Shown: positions 20,831 to 33,104 of the stretch, piece by piece | How the letters are laid out: the number at the start of each line of letters is the position of its first letter | How positions within the stretch are numbered: position 1 is the first letter of the stretch | Source of the DNA: Eptesicus fuscus | Lineage: Eukaryota > Chordata > Mammalia > Chiroptera > Vespertilionidae | DNA length: 64,000 nucleotides | Direction of reading: 5' to 3' | Assembly: GCF_027574615.1 (NCBI RefSeq) | Contig: NC_072474.1 | Coordinates: 43,629,690 to 43,693,689 of the forward strand | Notes under the pieces: model-generated | Database searches by the model: none | What the model saw: only the letters and a program-made list of their open reading frames with translations | What the model was told of the DNA's origin: nothing | Translations under genes and position numbers: made by a program

Positions 20831-21347
20831 TCTACATATATAAAAGCCTAAGTGACTGAACAACCAAAAGACCGTAATGACCAGAGACCAGTGGCTATGA
20901 CATGCACTGACCACCAGGGGGCCGATGCTCAAAGCAGGAGCTGCCCCTGGTGGTCAGTGCGCTCCCACAGCGGGAGTGCCTCTTAGCTGACCAACCTGTC
21001 CCAGTGGCCCACCAGCTCTGTGGCAGCCACTCACTCCCTCAGTAGTCTTGCAGGTCCAATCTCCAGAGAATGGGCCAAGCACTGAAGGGCCAGCGCCGCC
21101 AGCAGGATCCCGATAGCACTGCCAGCCTCCTGGAAGTTGGCCTCGGGCACCTCAACCGATTACCCTCTCTAGACGTTCCACAAGGAAGAAACAATATAAA
21201 AGCGGCTGCCAGGTGGCTCTCAACAACCAGTGTGAATGTCAGCAAGATGGGTCCAGATAGGCCCACCCAGAGGGCCGATCGCATCCTGACCCTCCCCAAA
21301 CTCCTCAGGACCCCACCCAGGCACGAATTTGTGCACCAGGCCTCTAG
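20831..21347 (+). mobile_element. Non-autonomous Helitron, complete
   Basis: It starts TCTACATATATAAAAGCC after A (20830), followed by CACTGACCACCAGGGGGC like the 15.1 kb element. It ends GCACGAATTTGTGCACCAGGCCTCTAG with T at 21348. The interior at 21000-21300 is GC-rich, different from other copies, and contains an open frame (21070-21357) with no recognised product. Confidence 0.92.
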
Positions 21348-21639
21348 TATTAAATAAGATACACTAATACACTAAAAATAAGGAAAATTGCAGAGAAAGC
21401 CATTTTCCTGGCCCCTCATATCTCAAAGGCACAACACATGTGCCCTTTACACTGGATCCTGGTTTCCATTTGTTCTGTTCTCTTTCTAAAAAAGACCCCA
21501 ATATTCTGCCTCCTTTGCAAAATATTGCAGCAATCATATTTATTCTTTCTCCCACCCATCTCCACCTCAATCAATCCTGTTACTATAGTCATTTTATTAT
21601 GTGTTTGCTTGGTAACATAATTTTTTTTTTTTTTTTTGC

Positions 21640-21900
21640 AAAACACTTAATGACTCTGCTGCCTACAAATATAGTTTAAATTCTTTAACCTGACATTCAG
21701 TCCTCCAAAGTCAAATAAACCTCTAAAGTTGCATTATTTCCAATAACATTTACTCACTTGAAAAATCAAGCTTGCAGGTACCCAAGATGAACTATTTTTT
21801 TCTTTTGCTCTTTCCTCCTCATTAATTTAAAATGTTCTTTCTTTCCTCTCTACCTAGCTAAGGCCTATCTTTTAACAATTAATTTATCTTCATTTACCAA
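21640..21900 (+). mobile_element. Possible L2 fragment
   Basis: TTTAAATTCTTTAACCTGACATTCAGTCCTCCA is in the order of an L2 sense 3' region, and T/C-rich text follows. It is diverged. A T-run at 21620-21638 precedes it. Confidence 0.4.
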
Positions 21901-22231
21901 AAAACTTCCTCTAGATTACAATGATATTTCTGTCAGCTACAATAGAGCAATTATAGGCTGTAAAATTTATTGAGGATTTTTCATGGTGTCTTAACTCTCC
22001 TATTATTCTCTTGAAATGTTATTTAAATGTTGTATGAAAATTTATATTAAATTTTGAAGTTATTTCAATTTGGGGTGGTGATTCTCCCAGCTAGATTGAA
22101 AAGATTTGGGGGCAAGGTTTTATGCTTTTTGTATCCTCTCTGGCAATGAGTACATATAATATCTGTGACCTCACCAACTGCTGGCTTAGTTGAAAATAAA
22201 ATTTACCATCTCTATGGTTCAGAGATTACAG

Positions 22232-22330
22232 TTAAAAGCTAAAGATAGACACACATACACACACATGCTCCTCTAGACACACACAAATCTAAAAGCATAT
22301 ACATCTCAGATTATTTTTATTATGAAAAAA
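22232..22330 (+). repeat. Dispersed direct repeat, copy 1
   Basis: It shares AAAGCTAAAGATAGACACAC, CACACAAATCTAAAAGCATA-like text and GAGATTA..TTTTATTAT with 23253-23350, about 1.0 kb away and in the same orientation. It is diverged and partly CA-rich. Confidence 0.75.
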
Positions 22331-23252
22331 TGTCAACCATATACAAAAACATGGAATGAAATAATGACTCACCATTGACTCACTATTCATCTTCAATAAT
22401 TACTAATGAACAGCTAGTCTTGTTCCACCTTTTACCTATACGTCTCTTTCCTCCATGTATTGTTTAAAACCCAATCACAGACATCATATCAACATCAGAA
22501 ATATTTCTAAAATGCATTAGCAACAAAATTTGTTATTAAGTACTAAGTGGGTTATTGGACTGGCTATCATTGGAGCCAAGTAGGAAGGTTGGATTAAGGT
22601 AAAGCAAACCACAGTGTGATAGGCCAAAATCATGATAAACACAGCTACATAAAATGCTTCTTATGTCTCAAAGAAGACTAACACTCTAGCTGCCTTCTCT
22701 ATTGAGTAAGCTTCTACATGGCTAGTTCTATGAAGGGATGGACAATTGACTTCCCCTTATATTGCAGCTAATTTACTTAAATGTCTTTGTCCCAGAAGTT
22801 AAAATATCATTATTTTTAAATATCATAATTTTTTAAACCATTCATCTTTCTTCATTTTCATTTCTTCATTCTGCAAAATACAGTATGGAACCTCTCTAAA
22901 TAGCAATCATTTCTATAAGTCATGCTAGTGGACAATACCTCAAGCTTGGGAACTGGCTAAATGTAATTGGCTTGAGAACTTCAGGCCTCAGATTTGCTGA
23001 AGTATTGTATATAAAACAAAGAAAGCTGCACAGAGATTCATAGTAATGAAACTCACAGATTTCCTTCACAACTATGGGAGTAATCTAAAATAACTTATTG
23101 ACATAACTGCATTTCTTGTACTGTTTTGGGATGTCTGTGTTAAGAAATGTACTTTCAAGACACAAATAAGATTAAATGAACTACAGGTTTGAAAAGTGGT
23201 TTTAAAATAGAATTTTAGAGCAAGATGGTGAATTTTGAGATTCAATTATCTT

Positions 23253-23350
23253 GTAAAAAGCTAAAGATAGACACACAGACATACCCATCTAGGCATACAC
23301 AAATCTAAAAGAATATACATTTGAGATTAAATTTTATTATTGGAAAAAGA
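23253..23350 (+). repeat. Dispersed direct repeat, copy 2
   Basis: This is the partner of 22232-22330. Similarity stops near 23345 where the texts diverge. Confidence 0.75.
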
Positions 23351-24365
23351 TAGTTGAATTGAAGAAGAAAGAAATGTTAAATTATATGACAAATCAAAGC
23401 AGGTAGCCATGTATTTCTGAGGTTTAAATTTTTATTTTCTGTTAAGTCTCAGAATATTTTTCAAATAATAATATTCATAAACTCCCTTATTAGCCATTAA
23501 TATCTGACTTTCATCTAGTTAAATTTTACAAGTTTTTATAAGCAATATCTGTAATATGCATTACCCACTAGATATGTATTTTGCCAAAATATGTGCAGAG
23601 GACAGGCGTGAGGCATCCTGATGGTAGGAGTTACAGTGCGAGGGGAAACCAAGGAGCTGGACTTCATGGGAGCAGCCTCGCTATAAGGAAAGGCAAAAGG
23701 CAGGAGAGAGAAGGCAGAGTAAGGGGAGGAGGTGCAGTCAGAGCAGTGGGAGGTTGGGATTTGTTAACCTAGGAAATGCAAGAGCTTATTTATGAACCAC
23801 GGGAAGGAACCAGGAGGGATGGAGGAGAGCGAGAGAGAGAAAGAGACTTAAAATATAGGGAAGGGTTGATGCTGGTTCTAAAAGAAACAAAAGGAAATCA
23901 GCGAAGCACTTGTAGGACTGAACATGGACAGAAAAAGAGGCTCCTTTCTTCTGAGACTAAAGAATAAGACGTGACAGCAAAAGCCAATATCACTTTGCAC
24001 TATGAAGACCAAAATAAAGAAGTTCACCAGTGATGGCCTCAGTTTGCACCAGATGAAGAACATATCTATTTTCAGAGAGATGAGAATAGAGAAAGCTAAA
24101 AAGGACTTGAAATGGCTGCTTTGGGAAAATGGCCGAAGAGCCTGCACAGATAAGAAAGCAGCTGCTCAGTGCAGCTGAGGGCCCAGCTGAGTGGCCAGAG
24201 TGAACACTAATATGATATTATCCCACCACAGATAACTAAGTACAATGAATGTTATGCTTGACCTAATCTGGATGACATGCTACTCTATAAAACTAGCAGG
24301 CTAGCTGACTGTCAAGCGGAGACATTGTTCTCAGTAGATAACTTGTTCTCAAAGTATTTATTTTT

Positions 24366-24558
24366 GCCTGCCTGGTGTGGCTCAGTGGTTAAGCATCAAC
24401 CTGTGAACTAGGAGGTCATGGTTCAATCACAGGTTGTGAGCTCGATCCCCAGTAAGGGTTGTACAAGAGGCAGCTGATCAATGATTCTCTCATTGATGTT
24501 TCTAGTTCCCTCTCCCTCTCCCTTCCTATCTCTGAAATCAATAAAAACATATTTTTTA
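24366..24558 (+). mobile_element. Ves SINE
   Basis: The head is GCCTGGTGTGGCTCAGTGGTT (shifted box A), followed by AAGCATCAACC..GAACTAGGAGGTCATGGTTCAATC, GAGCTCGATCCCCAGTAAGG, GAGGCAGCTGATCAATGATT, a TCTCCCTCTCCCTTCC tract and ATCAATAAAAACATATTTTTT. The polymerase III box B-like GGTTCAATC is at 24420-24428. No clear target duplication was seen. Confidence 0.93.
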
Positions 24559-26149
24559 ACACATTTCTTTATTTCTCACATACTACTCCCAGTATGTGAA
24601 GGCCAAGATTCTCCCCAGTATCTCAGGAGAATTGGCATCGGCTACAGAGCAATAGTGACTAAGAGGAGTCCACTGGCCAAATGTGCCCTGCAAATGTTTT
24701 CCTTGAGTGTTTTGAAATTTAGGAAATAAAACTCTGGATTTGCCATATTTGTTATAAAAGTCCACCGGTCACTTGGTTTGTATAAAGAATGGGCTACAGG
24801 AGAATTGCAATCATCACACATTCTTTTGCTCACCATGTTGTCTTAATTCAGATATTTGTACTTCCTTCTGCTGGAAAGGGAATGGTATTTATTAAGAGGA
24901 ATTATTAATCTAATGTTACACTTTCACCTATACTACAAAACACACATAAAATCGTAGAAATAATGAGCTCCTCCTCCACTTACTGATAAAACCACCCGTC
25001 ACTACTCAGCAGGTGAGCACAAAGACATTAAAAAGTTGTGAGTTGTACTTGACACGTAAAATCTCACCAAGATTGTTGCAATAGCCTCTCAACTGAACTC
25101 CTTGTTCAAGACCTCCTTCTCCTACGATCTTTCCCACACACAGCAATATTGTTCACATATGCTGTTTTACAAATGTGGAGAGCACAGCCCAATGAGGTCA
25201 AATAGCTTACCCAACAATACAGCTGCTGGGTCTGAGACCAGAATGTGGGCCTTAGCATTTCTTCCAGTGCTTTTTGTGGTCTGTCTTGTCTTTAAAAACA
25301 TTGCTTAGTTCCTGAAAACTAAAAACATGTTGTTGTGTTTTTGCTAAACTTGTTTATAACAATTAAATGCTTCTTGGATTTCATTGTATAGGAATGTAAC
25401 CCCTGCTGCTGTACTCCATACTCAAACTTATACATACACCACCTCATTTGGCAGTAAACACACAGTAATGGTTTTTCTCAGATGAGACACACTGTACATG
25501 AATATGGTGATTGGTCTTTAAAAGATATTTCTACCTCATGCACAGGACAGCTAAATTTAGCACAAATTTAAAAATGCTTTGAAACAAAATAGTCTTCCAT
25601 GAACAGTTTTTATGTCTTTTGGATGCTGTTGCAATAGAGTTACTTAGTAAATCTGTGACTTATTTGGAAAAATAAGTGTTTTAGGGTATGGATAAATCTG
25701 GACAAACCCAGTTCTAAAAATCTTCTATTCATCTCATTTTCTGGGATCTAGTACATTACACAATGGCCCTGAGAATTTTGTATACATTCTAATTTTAAAG
25801 AATAATAAACCTGGCAAGATTATAGCTTTGTATTTGACCATTATTCATTAATAATAGCTTTAATCTACTTTTTGGATTATAGGGAATTAATTATATGACA
25901 TTCCACTGTAAAATTCTGAGTGGCATTTATCAAAGCTTAAGAATGTGGTATTTAAGATAAATGAGTAACAGGATTCTAATTTAGCTTGTGTGGTAAATTT
26001 TCATGTAATTTTCTAAAAGTTTTGCTAATAACTGTAGGAGTCAAATTCAAGATATAATAATTTAGAAAGCAATAGACACAGTCAACTCCTGATTAATCGT
26101 GACAATAAAGGACAGGAAAGTATTAGTAATTTATTTAATAAGTTAAAAC
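24559..26149. other. AT-rich intergenic DNA with a small L2-like block
   Basis: Bases 25070-25110 (GATTGTTGCAATAGCCTCTC, then AACTGAACTCC) match the order of a sense L2. Otherwise nothing is recognised. Confidence 0.5.
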
Positions 26150-26330
26150 ACAATTGCATTTACTGTGTGTCAGGTAGTGTTTAAAAAGCTTTATAAATTT
26201 TCAATAACTGAATATTCACAAGAAACCTATGAGGTGTATGTACTATTATTATTATCCTCATTTTACTGATGAAGGAAGAGAGCTCTGGAAAAACTAAGCA
26301 ACTTGCCCAGGTTGTGTATCTAACAAGTAC
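26150..26330 (-). mobile_element. MIR SINE
   Basis: The plus strand reads as antisense MIR: TTACTGTGTGTCAGGTAGTGTTTAAAAAGCTTTATAAATTTTC..CCTATGAGGTGTATGTACTATTATTATTATCCTCATTTTACTGATGAAG..AAGCAACTTGCCCAGG. It is an ancient, mammal-wide element. Confidence 0.88.
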
Positions 26331-27049
26331 CTCTCTCAGTTCAACAAATAAGATTGCATTTGACTGCTTGAACATGTTCAGGTGACATAGGTGGAAAATC
26401 ATTTCTGGAATGAGAAAACAAGGCAAGGAGAAGAGAAGCAGAGATGTAAATGAGAAAGAAGCAAAAGAAGACAAGAGCAAAATGCAGGGCACTGAGAAAT
26501 AGGGATAATGTTCTGAATGAAGACCTGATGCTGAAAGTGAACTTAGTGCTTTATCCCAGCCTCCCATTTTTCAGATATGGTGACAAAGAAAGATTCAGTA
26601 TTGTCAACTTTCCACAGATGATTTACCTTAAGGCTTAGAGCAGAACTCTGATGGACTCTCTCATTGGGCATCATCCCTGAAACAGGCTTGCACTGAGCAC
26701 ATAGGGTAAAATCTAAACCAAACAGGATCCTCACCCATCCAGAGGTTGGCATTAAGAAGAAATGACCAATAAATACACAAATCATAACTGTAATATGAGG
26801 TAAGTGCTGGACAGAGAAGAAAAAAAAAAGCTAGTTAACACTGCTTAGGAGGCGAGGGAGTCTACAGAATAATGAACTGTTAAGGAGAAATGTAAAGGGC
26901 AAACAAAAATTTGCCAGTCAGAGAAGAGGGAAGGCCGATGAGGGCAAAGTACTAAGCCCACAAGACAGACTGGATTTGATGGCCACGGTGCATCTCATGA
27001 ATATCATGTCTATTAAATCTATTCATTTGAAAATTTTTAAATTAAACCA
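26331..27049. other. Intergenic DNA, nothing recognised
   Basis: No repeat or gene signature. Overlapping open frames at 26450-26638 and 26543-26785 lack recognised products. Confidence 0.55.
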
Positions 27050-27360
27050 ATATCTGTTGAGAGCCTATTAGGTGCCAGGCAATGGCACTTCAAAGATGAA
27101 TGATAAAAATGTTGCTCTCTTCAAGTCTCAGGGAGTTCACAATCAAATTATGGAAGCCAATTAGACTCAAGTGGAAGCTGATTAGCCAAAGTGTTAAGGG
27201 AAAGTCTTAGTCTGTTCTGGGGCTTACAGTCCAAAGAAGTAGTTTCTATCTGGAGAGGACATGTTGGTAAGAAAGGTTTCAAAATGAAGCAACACTTGGT
27301 TTAAATTTTGAAAAATGGATAGATAAGTGTTAGCTGGAGTGTAAGTAAATGATAATCTGA
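27050..27360 (-). mobile_element. L2 fragment
   Basis: ATATCTGTTGAGAGCCTATTAGGTGCCAGGCAATGGCACTTCAAAGATGAATGA, then a GGGAGTTCACA block and a GAAGCAACACTTGGTTTAAATTTTGAAAAATGGATAG block, follow the antisense L2 3' region in order. Confidence 0.7.
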
Positions 27361-29339
27361 CTTAAATAGTACCTTTCTGCTTATGTCAAAGACTGCCCTA
27401 TTTGATAAGAAGACAAGCTTGATCATTTCCTTATAACAGGCTTCTCAGGGCATCTGGATGCATATCAGTTAGATAGGCCCTAAAGAGAAATAAATAACTC
27501 TAAATCTATGAACCTCAAACATAGCCCATAGTCTCAACTGGTTCTAAGTGACACCAGACCACATGAAGTGTCAAATTCCTTTTAAAGCACTTTCCAGATG
27601 AATGAATCACAGAATAAAATGACCGTGGCTCTGGAAAATAAATAGAAATCCCGGTCTATTTTATTCTTTTTCTTTACACTGTTGGAAAATCTCAACCAAG
27701 CAGTATAGTTTCCTAAACCACACGGGCCTCACCGCAGACCCCGCCAGCTTAGCTCTGGTGTCCAAACATTCGGAGTGAAGCTTTGCCTTCATCTCTTTGG
27801 GTGGCAACTGAGAAATGGCCCATGGAAAATAAGAAAAACAGATGTGGAAAGAAAAAAAAAACCTGTGACCCTTAATTTTGCAGGTTGAAGAAACCAGATC
27901 ATACTCAGACCCTTGCAGTACATGAGGAAGAGGTTAGTAGTGGGAGCGAGTAGGGACAGTGTTGTGGTTTGCGTGGATTAATATGTTGGCTCAAAAGCAA
28001 GCAGGTTGATGACTAGATCTGTAGTCAGGGATCAGTCAGCTTTTGATGGAAATTAATTGAGTGCAACAAAGGACACTTCTCAGCAATGTGCTTACCACCT
28101 GTTAATAGGGTTTAACCAATCCTAGACATCTCCAAGTTTGCCTTAAAAACCCAAATGATTTGTCAAACACCATGCATGTCTGAGAACATAATGAGCCAGG
28201 CTGAAGACCAATAAATGCCCTGGGATCTCAAGCATTTTTGAACCAAACATCACAGGGAAAGAAAGAGAATACCAAGAATACATAAGCCATAAAAAATGAA
28301 AATGAACAGAAGGAATAAACATTTTGAACCACACTTCATCAAACTAATCAACCAGTGCCTAAAACCAGCAATTCCTCTGAAGCCTCTTTAATAAGGCCAC
28401 AAATCACCACTGTTGACACAGCACAGCAGGCACGCTTTTGCTGGATGGGATCTTGAAGACATGGACATCTGTTGCCCAAAGAAACTTATTGCAAGGGACA
28501 AATTCAGTGGACAGCAATCTAGACTCATCATCCTATATAGCAGATTTGTATTTTAACGGGAAACCAATGAGAGTGGCATGGTGTCATATAAATAAAACTC
28601 TAGTCTTCTCATTGACCCATGGACTTTGCAGTGCACTACAAGATCACAATAGTGACTGATTGATTGACTTGGGTTAGATGTAGTTACACATAAAGAGTGA
28701 TAGATCATATCTGTAAGGTACCTGAGGTCAGAAGTAAACAATCTCATCATTTTATCCTAAAGTTGGCTGCAATAGCCTGTGGAATTTAGGTAATTAAATT
28801 TGTTTAAACTGAATAGATGATTTTAAACTCTTGAGAATTTTTGCTTCAGATAATTTTTTGGACAGTGGACTTAGAGCGATTAAAGTTTTGGTGGTTTTTT
28901 TTGTTTTTTTTTAAACAAAACCCTGTAGCAGAACCTTATTTGAAATATAATAGCTAAAGAAAAGGGACAGAGAAAGGGAGGGGGAGACTGAGAGAGTGGG
29001 AGGGAGACAGAAAGAGAGGGTGAGGGAGGGAAGGAATGGATTTTGAGGGGAAGAAAAGTGCTAATTTTAATTAACTGGCAATGGTTTGCATCTATATATA
29101 ACTCATTAGCTGTCATTGCATAACAGATGATTGTTTTTTATTTGCTCAGTGATAAAAGAAGATTTCCAGTCCCCAGAGTCAAAACCCATATGAGATGTTA
29201 TATCTTCTCATGTGAATAATTACTCAGTGGTCAGGAAAAGACAGAGTCTTTGTCCACAAGTGGCTACCAGATTGAATCAGAATCAAGAGTTCCAATAGAC
29301 TCTGGTCTGACTTCCAGGAGAACACATTTCTATCCATTC
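27361..29339. other. Intergenic DNA with short purine tract
   Basis: Bases 28970-29040 are G/A-rich. The frame 28438-28659 (73 codons) has no recognised product. No element ends were found. Confidence 0.55.
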
Positions 29340-29900
29340 ATTCTTTCCTTGATTTTTTCCAACAATTTTTGGGTGAACAAAACAGGCAAAAATCCCTTTC
29401 CTGATATTCTGGTGAATGGAGATAATCAACACAATATACAGTATATTACATGTTGTATATGTTAGATATAAATAAATATCAAGGATAATAAACATAGACT
29501 AGGGCTAGGACATATGAAAGAAGGTTGCATTTTAGATCAAGAGACAAGGGAATAGCTTATTGAAAGAGTGTCATTTGAATCAAAATCTGAAAGAGGTAAA
29601 GAAGTGATCTGCGTGGATAGCTATCAAAGCAGAATTCCAGGAAAGGAAAGAGCAAAGGCCAAAAGCCCTGTGGTGTGTTTAGTAACACCCAGGAGGGCAG
29701 TGTGCCTGTACTAGAGTGAGAAGAGGTGTGGGCATTGAAAATGGAATCATAGAGATTTTTGGGAACCAAGTTATGGAGCAACTACATTAACAGGATTTTC
29801 TTCTCACTCTTATTGTAATGGGGATCCATTGAAGGACTTTAAAAAAAATAATATAATATGATTTATGATTTATAACAGGATCTTTCAAGAAGACTTAGGC
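29340..29900 (-). mobile_element. L2 fragment, long
   Basis: Consecutive blocks in antisense L2 order: GTGAACAAAACAGGCAAAAATCC, TCTGAAAGAGGTAAAGAAGTG, CAGAATTCCAGGAAAGGAAAGAGCAAAGGCC, CCCTGTGGTGTGTTTAG, TAATGGGGATCCATTGAAGGACTTT. It is diverged but colinear over about 550 bp. Confidence 0.82.
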
Positions 29901-30608
29901 ATGCCATAGATGGTTTCAACATACAATTCCAAAAATGTTTGAGTTTTTAAAATCATCAGTGTTGATCAAAAAAGAACTCCAAATTTCTCATGTTATGGTG
30001 AAGAAATTCAAGTCCAGTGATGGTGAATAACTTTCCCAAGGGTATGCCAGCGGTTGGTAGTTGAGCCAAAATTTTTCAATCTGAAGTAGATATTGGAAGT
30101 AGAAGTGATGAGTTCTGTGGATGGAAACAGGAAAATGCACTGCTTTATTTTTGGAAGAGCCCATATGTGGAGAGCTCACAAGATCTAATGACAATTTGGG
30201 TTTTTACTTGATCTGGTCATTATGTAGTCATGGCCTAAGTCTTCATTTATTACTCGTTATCCCAGTGAGAATGATATTTCACTTTTGCCATATTATAGAT
30301 ACCCATCACTTTTGTAAGACTGGGAACTGAGGAATAGGTTTACCATGGAGTACAAGGGACTAGTTTGAGTATAGACAAGATAAAGTAGACATGACCTAGG
30401 TTTGGTAAAAATCACCTTGACTGAACAGAAAAGGCTTCAGCGGGGCTAAGAGCCCATCTTGGAGAGCTGCTTTGGTAAGTAGCATTTGAACATGTAGATT
30501 ATAACCACCTTTCATATGTATGGCCATGCAGCTGAATGTAATCTTCCAGTTCTTCAAAAATTAGACCATTTAAGGCAGATAGTTTTCTTATAGAGCATAT
30601 TCCTATTC
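29901..30608. other. Intergenic DNA with possible MIR piece
   Basis: Bases 29995-30070 (AAGAAATTCAAGTCCAGTGATGGTGAATAACTTTCCCAAGG) are in antisense MIR order but weak. Confidence 0.4.
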
Positions 30609-30616
30609 ATCTAGAC
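30609..30616 (+). repeat. hAT target-site duplication, left
   Basis: ATCTAGAC, identical to 30886-30893. Confidence 0.93.
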
Positions 30617-30885
30617 CAGCGATTTTTAACCAGTATGCCAGAAGAATTTTTAAAACATGAAACGCCTGAGTATTTAGTCAGGGACACAGACCTCTTTTCC
30701 CTTAGATTGTCAAATATGAAAATGATATCAACCATCACAACAATAGCTGTCTGGTATGAATGAATCAAAATTAAACCTATTTTTTTGGTCAGATTGGCAA
30801 AAACTATAATACATTTTTTGGTGTGCCACAGAATTTTAGTAATTGATTTATGTGTGCTATGGGATGAAGAGGTTGAAAATCGCTG
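30617..30885. mobile_element. Non-autonomous hAT transposon (MITE-like)
   Basis: It is 269 bp long. It starts CAGCGATTTTTAACC and ends GGTTGAAAATCGCTG, near-perfect terminal inverted repeats with one mismatch in 15. It is flanked by a perfect 8-bp duplication ATCTAGAC, the hAT superfamily signature. The interior contains GTGTGCCACAGAATTTTAG, typical of the short hAT-derived elements found in mammals. No transposase is present, so a partner hAT enzyme must have moved it. Confidence 0.94.
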
Positions 30886-30893
30886 ATCTAGAC
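30886..30893 (+). repeat. hAT target-site duplication, right
   Basis: ATCTAGAC, identical to the left copy. Confidence 0.93.
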
Positions 30894-31178
30894 CAAAGTA
30901 TGTGGTTCATTTGGGACATGGTTGTTTGACTTCTACTAGAGGAAGCTATATGCTCTTCAAATATTGTATCCTTCAAGATTTCAATATCTCACATTTAATA
31001 ATGGAAACCAAAAAGAAGATTGCTAAGGAGACACTGAATTCCATTCAATTAACCATACACTAACCATCTGACCAAGTGATCTAACTCATAGAGATTACCT
31101 AAGTAAAATGCAAACCTATATTCACACAAAAACAACTTTGGACAGATGTTTAGTAACTTTATTCAAACTATCCAGATA

Positions 31179-31402
31179 CTGGTCAATGTGGGTCAGTTGG
31201 CTGGAGTATTGTCTCATACACCAGAAGGTGGCGGGTTCTATTCCAGATCAGGACACATACTCAGGTTGCAGGTTTGATCCCTGGCTAGGCGCACGCAGAA
31301 GGCAACTGATTGATGTTTCTCTCTCACACCAATGTTTCTCCCTCTTTAGCTCTCTCCCTTCCCCTCTCTCTAAAATCAATAAAAAGTAAAAATGTTAAAA
31401 AA
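31179..31402 (+). mobile_element. Ves-type SINE (diverged subfamily)
   Basis: Head GGTCAATGTGGGTCAGTTGGCTGGAG, box B-like GGTTCTATTCC, then GGTTGCAGGTTTGATCCCTGG, GCACGCAGAAGGCAACTGATTGATGTTTC, a CTCTCC tract and AAAATCAATAAAAAG. The middle differs from the 24.4 kb copy, indicating a separate subfamily. Confidence 0.9.
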
Positions 31403-32339
31403 GAATTCAGATATTTGAACCAACCCAAACGTCCTATAAGGGGGAAATGTAGAAACAATTGGTGATATCTATATATAATGGGATACCTTTCAACAATAAT
31501 AAAAAAGATTTTGCCACACACACAAGAAAAAGATTACATCCTTCTCCTCATAGATGGAGTTGTTGTCCTTCTGTAGCTTGAGTTCTAGCCACATAGATCA
31601 AAACTCAATGCATAAATTCCCATATGGTGGGTCTCTGAGTATCTTTCATCATACCAAAACAACACAGAGCTTTCAAAACTAAAAGCACTCAAGGAGCAAG
31701 TATCACCAAAAATAAACCCAAGAAAATTTAAAAAGCCTAGACAAATTCTGAACAAGCACTATTAGAGCTCCAGAGCAATGTCAGTCTTTTGAACATTGCC
31801 ACCATAACCACATCAAGGGTGGCAATAAAAGGCTCGAATGAATCAGAATATGAAATAGACAATTAAGCATCCACACATGCTTTTGTCTCCCCATTTAGAA
31901 AGAAGAGTCTCGTATTCTCACACAGGTCTTATCAGTAAGATTAAGCTGTCAAAATAGAGCCCATAAGAAGTAGGACTGCTGCAACTCATTTGCTGGAAAA
32001 GATGACTAAAGATTTAGGGTGGATTATAGAAAGAAAAGACTAGAGAAAGGAGGACCCCAGTAGGCTGTTGTCATCTAGATGTGAGGCCATGAGGATGGTG
32101 TGAGGAACTTGACTCCAAAGCCACTATAACCACAGTGGAAAGACTGGCCTATGTAGGATTTCAAATGAAAAGTTGATAAAACATGGTGATTGGCTAGATA
32201 AACAGCCAATCAATAGAGGAGTGAATTAAAAAATGACTAGTACTTCAAATCTAGATGTTAGAAGCAGAACCACTGACAGATACAGGCAGTTAAAAAAGAG
32301 GAATTTGGATTGAGGAGACGAGAATACAAATAGAAGCTG
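31403..32339. other. Intergenic DNA, nothing recognised
   Basis: No element ends or gene signatures. Confidence 0.55.
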
Positions 32340-32580
32340 CTATTTACTATTCACTACGTCCAATGTTCTAAGCACTGTAATCATTATCTCATTTAATTCT
32401 CTCAACAACCCTATTTATTCATATACTTATTCACAATCATTTGTCAAGTGACTCTTATGGAACAGGCATTGTCCTATGTAAACTTTTCTAACTTTCTACA
32501 TGAGGAAACTGAAATTCCATACCATATGAAGGCACCATAGCCATAAATGGCAGAGCTGGAATGCAACCCAGATTAAATGG
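32340..32580 (-). mobile_element. MIR SINE
   Basis: Antisense MIR order: TATTTACTATTCACTACGTCCAATGTTCTAAGCACTGTAATCATTATCTCATTTAATTCTCTCAACAACCCTAT, then ACATGAGGAAACTGA..GCAGAGCTGGAATGCAACCCAG, with about 65 extra bases between. Confidence 0.85.
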
Positions 32581-32754
32581 ATTCCAATGTCAACATAGCT
32601 ACATAAGATTTAGCTTTGGATTGATGCACTTCAAAAGATGACAACTGACCTCCCCAATAAAAAAAAAAGAAAGAAAGAAAATGCCAGTTGTGATAAGACA
32701 AGGAACAAAACCAAAACTGGGGAACCATGAGGCTAGTGGAAGTAGCAAATTTCT

Positions 32755-33100
32755 TTATTAATTAATATGTTACATATGTGTCCTTATTCCCCCATTACTC
32801 CCCTATCCCCCCTCCACTCATGCCTCACCCCCCTGTTGTCTGTGTCCATAGGTTAGGCATGCATACAAGTCCTTTGGTTGATCTCTCTCCCTTACCCCCA
32901 CCCTCCCCTACCTTCCCTCTGAGGTTTAATGGTCTGATCGATGTTTCTCTGTCTCTGGATCTATTTCTGTTCATCAGTTTATGTTGTTCATTTTATTCCA
33001 TAAATGAGAACATGTGATATTTATCTTTCTCTGGCTGGCTTATTTCACTTAGCATAATGCTCTCCAGTTCCATCCATGCTGTTGCAAATGATGCTGCCCT
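32755..33100 (-). mobile_element. L1 3' UTR fragment, antisense
   Basis: This is the complement of the L1 3' end seen at 52380-52700. On the minus strand, GGAGAGCATTATGCTAAGTG, AAATAAGCCAGCCAGAGAAAG, then GAACAACATAAACTGATGAAC and the G-rich tail appear in order. It is 5'-truncated. No T-tract or target duplication was certain. The open frame at 32778-33017 is its complement. Confidence 0.92.
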
Positions 33101-33104
33101 CATT

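Larger units (their letters stand above)
21901..24365. other. Intergenic DNA with a dispersed ~95-bp duplication
   Basis: The main structure is a diverged direct duplication at 22232-22330 and 23253-23350 (listed separately). Bases 22310-22560 read like the end of an old mammalian repeat (TTTTTATTATG..CAATCACAGACATCATATCA) that I cannot assign firmly. Bases 23580-24180 are purine-rich with two adjacent plus frames and no recognised product. Confidence 0.45.

Noticed and set aside
23581..23967. Two adjacent plus-strand frames in a purine-rich segment
   Set aside because: Arg/Glu/Gly-rich by base composition; no homology recognised and no gene signals.
24366..24440. Possible tRNA gene
   Set aside because: Box A/B-like text belongs to the head of a Ves SINE; no cloverleaf with proper acceptor stem.
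32778..33017. 79-codon plus frame rich in P, L and S
   Set aside because: Complement of the L1 G-rich 3' UTR; the same artefact as frames near 10155 and 45582.
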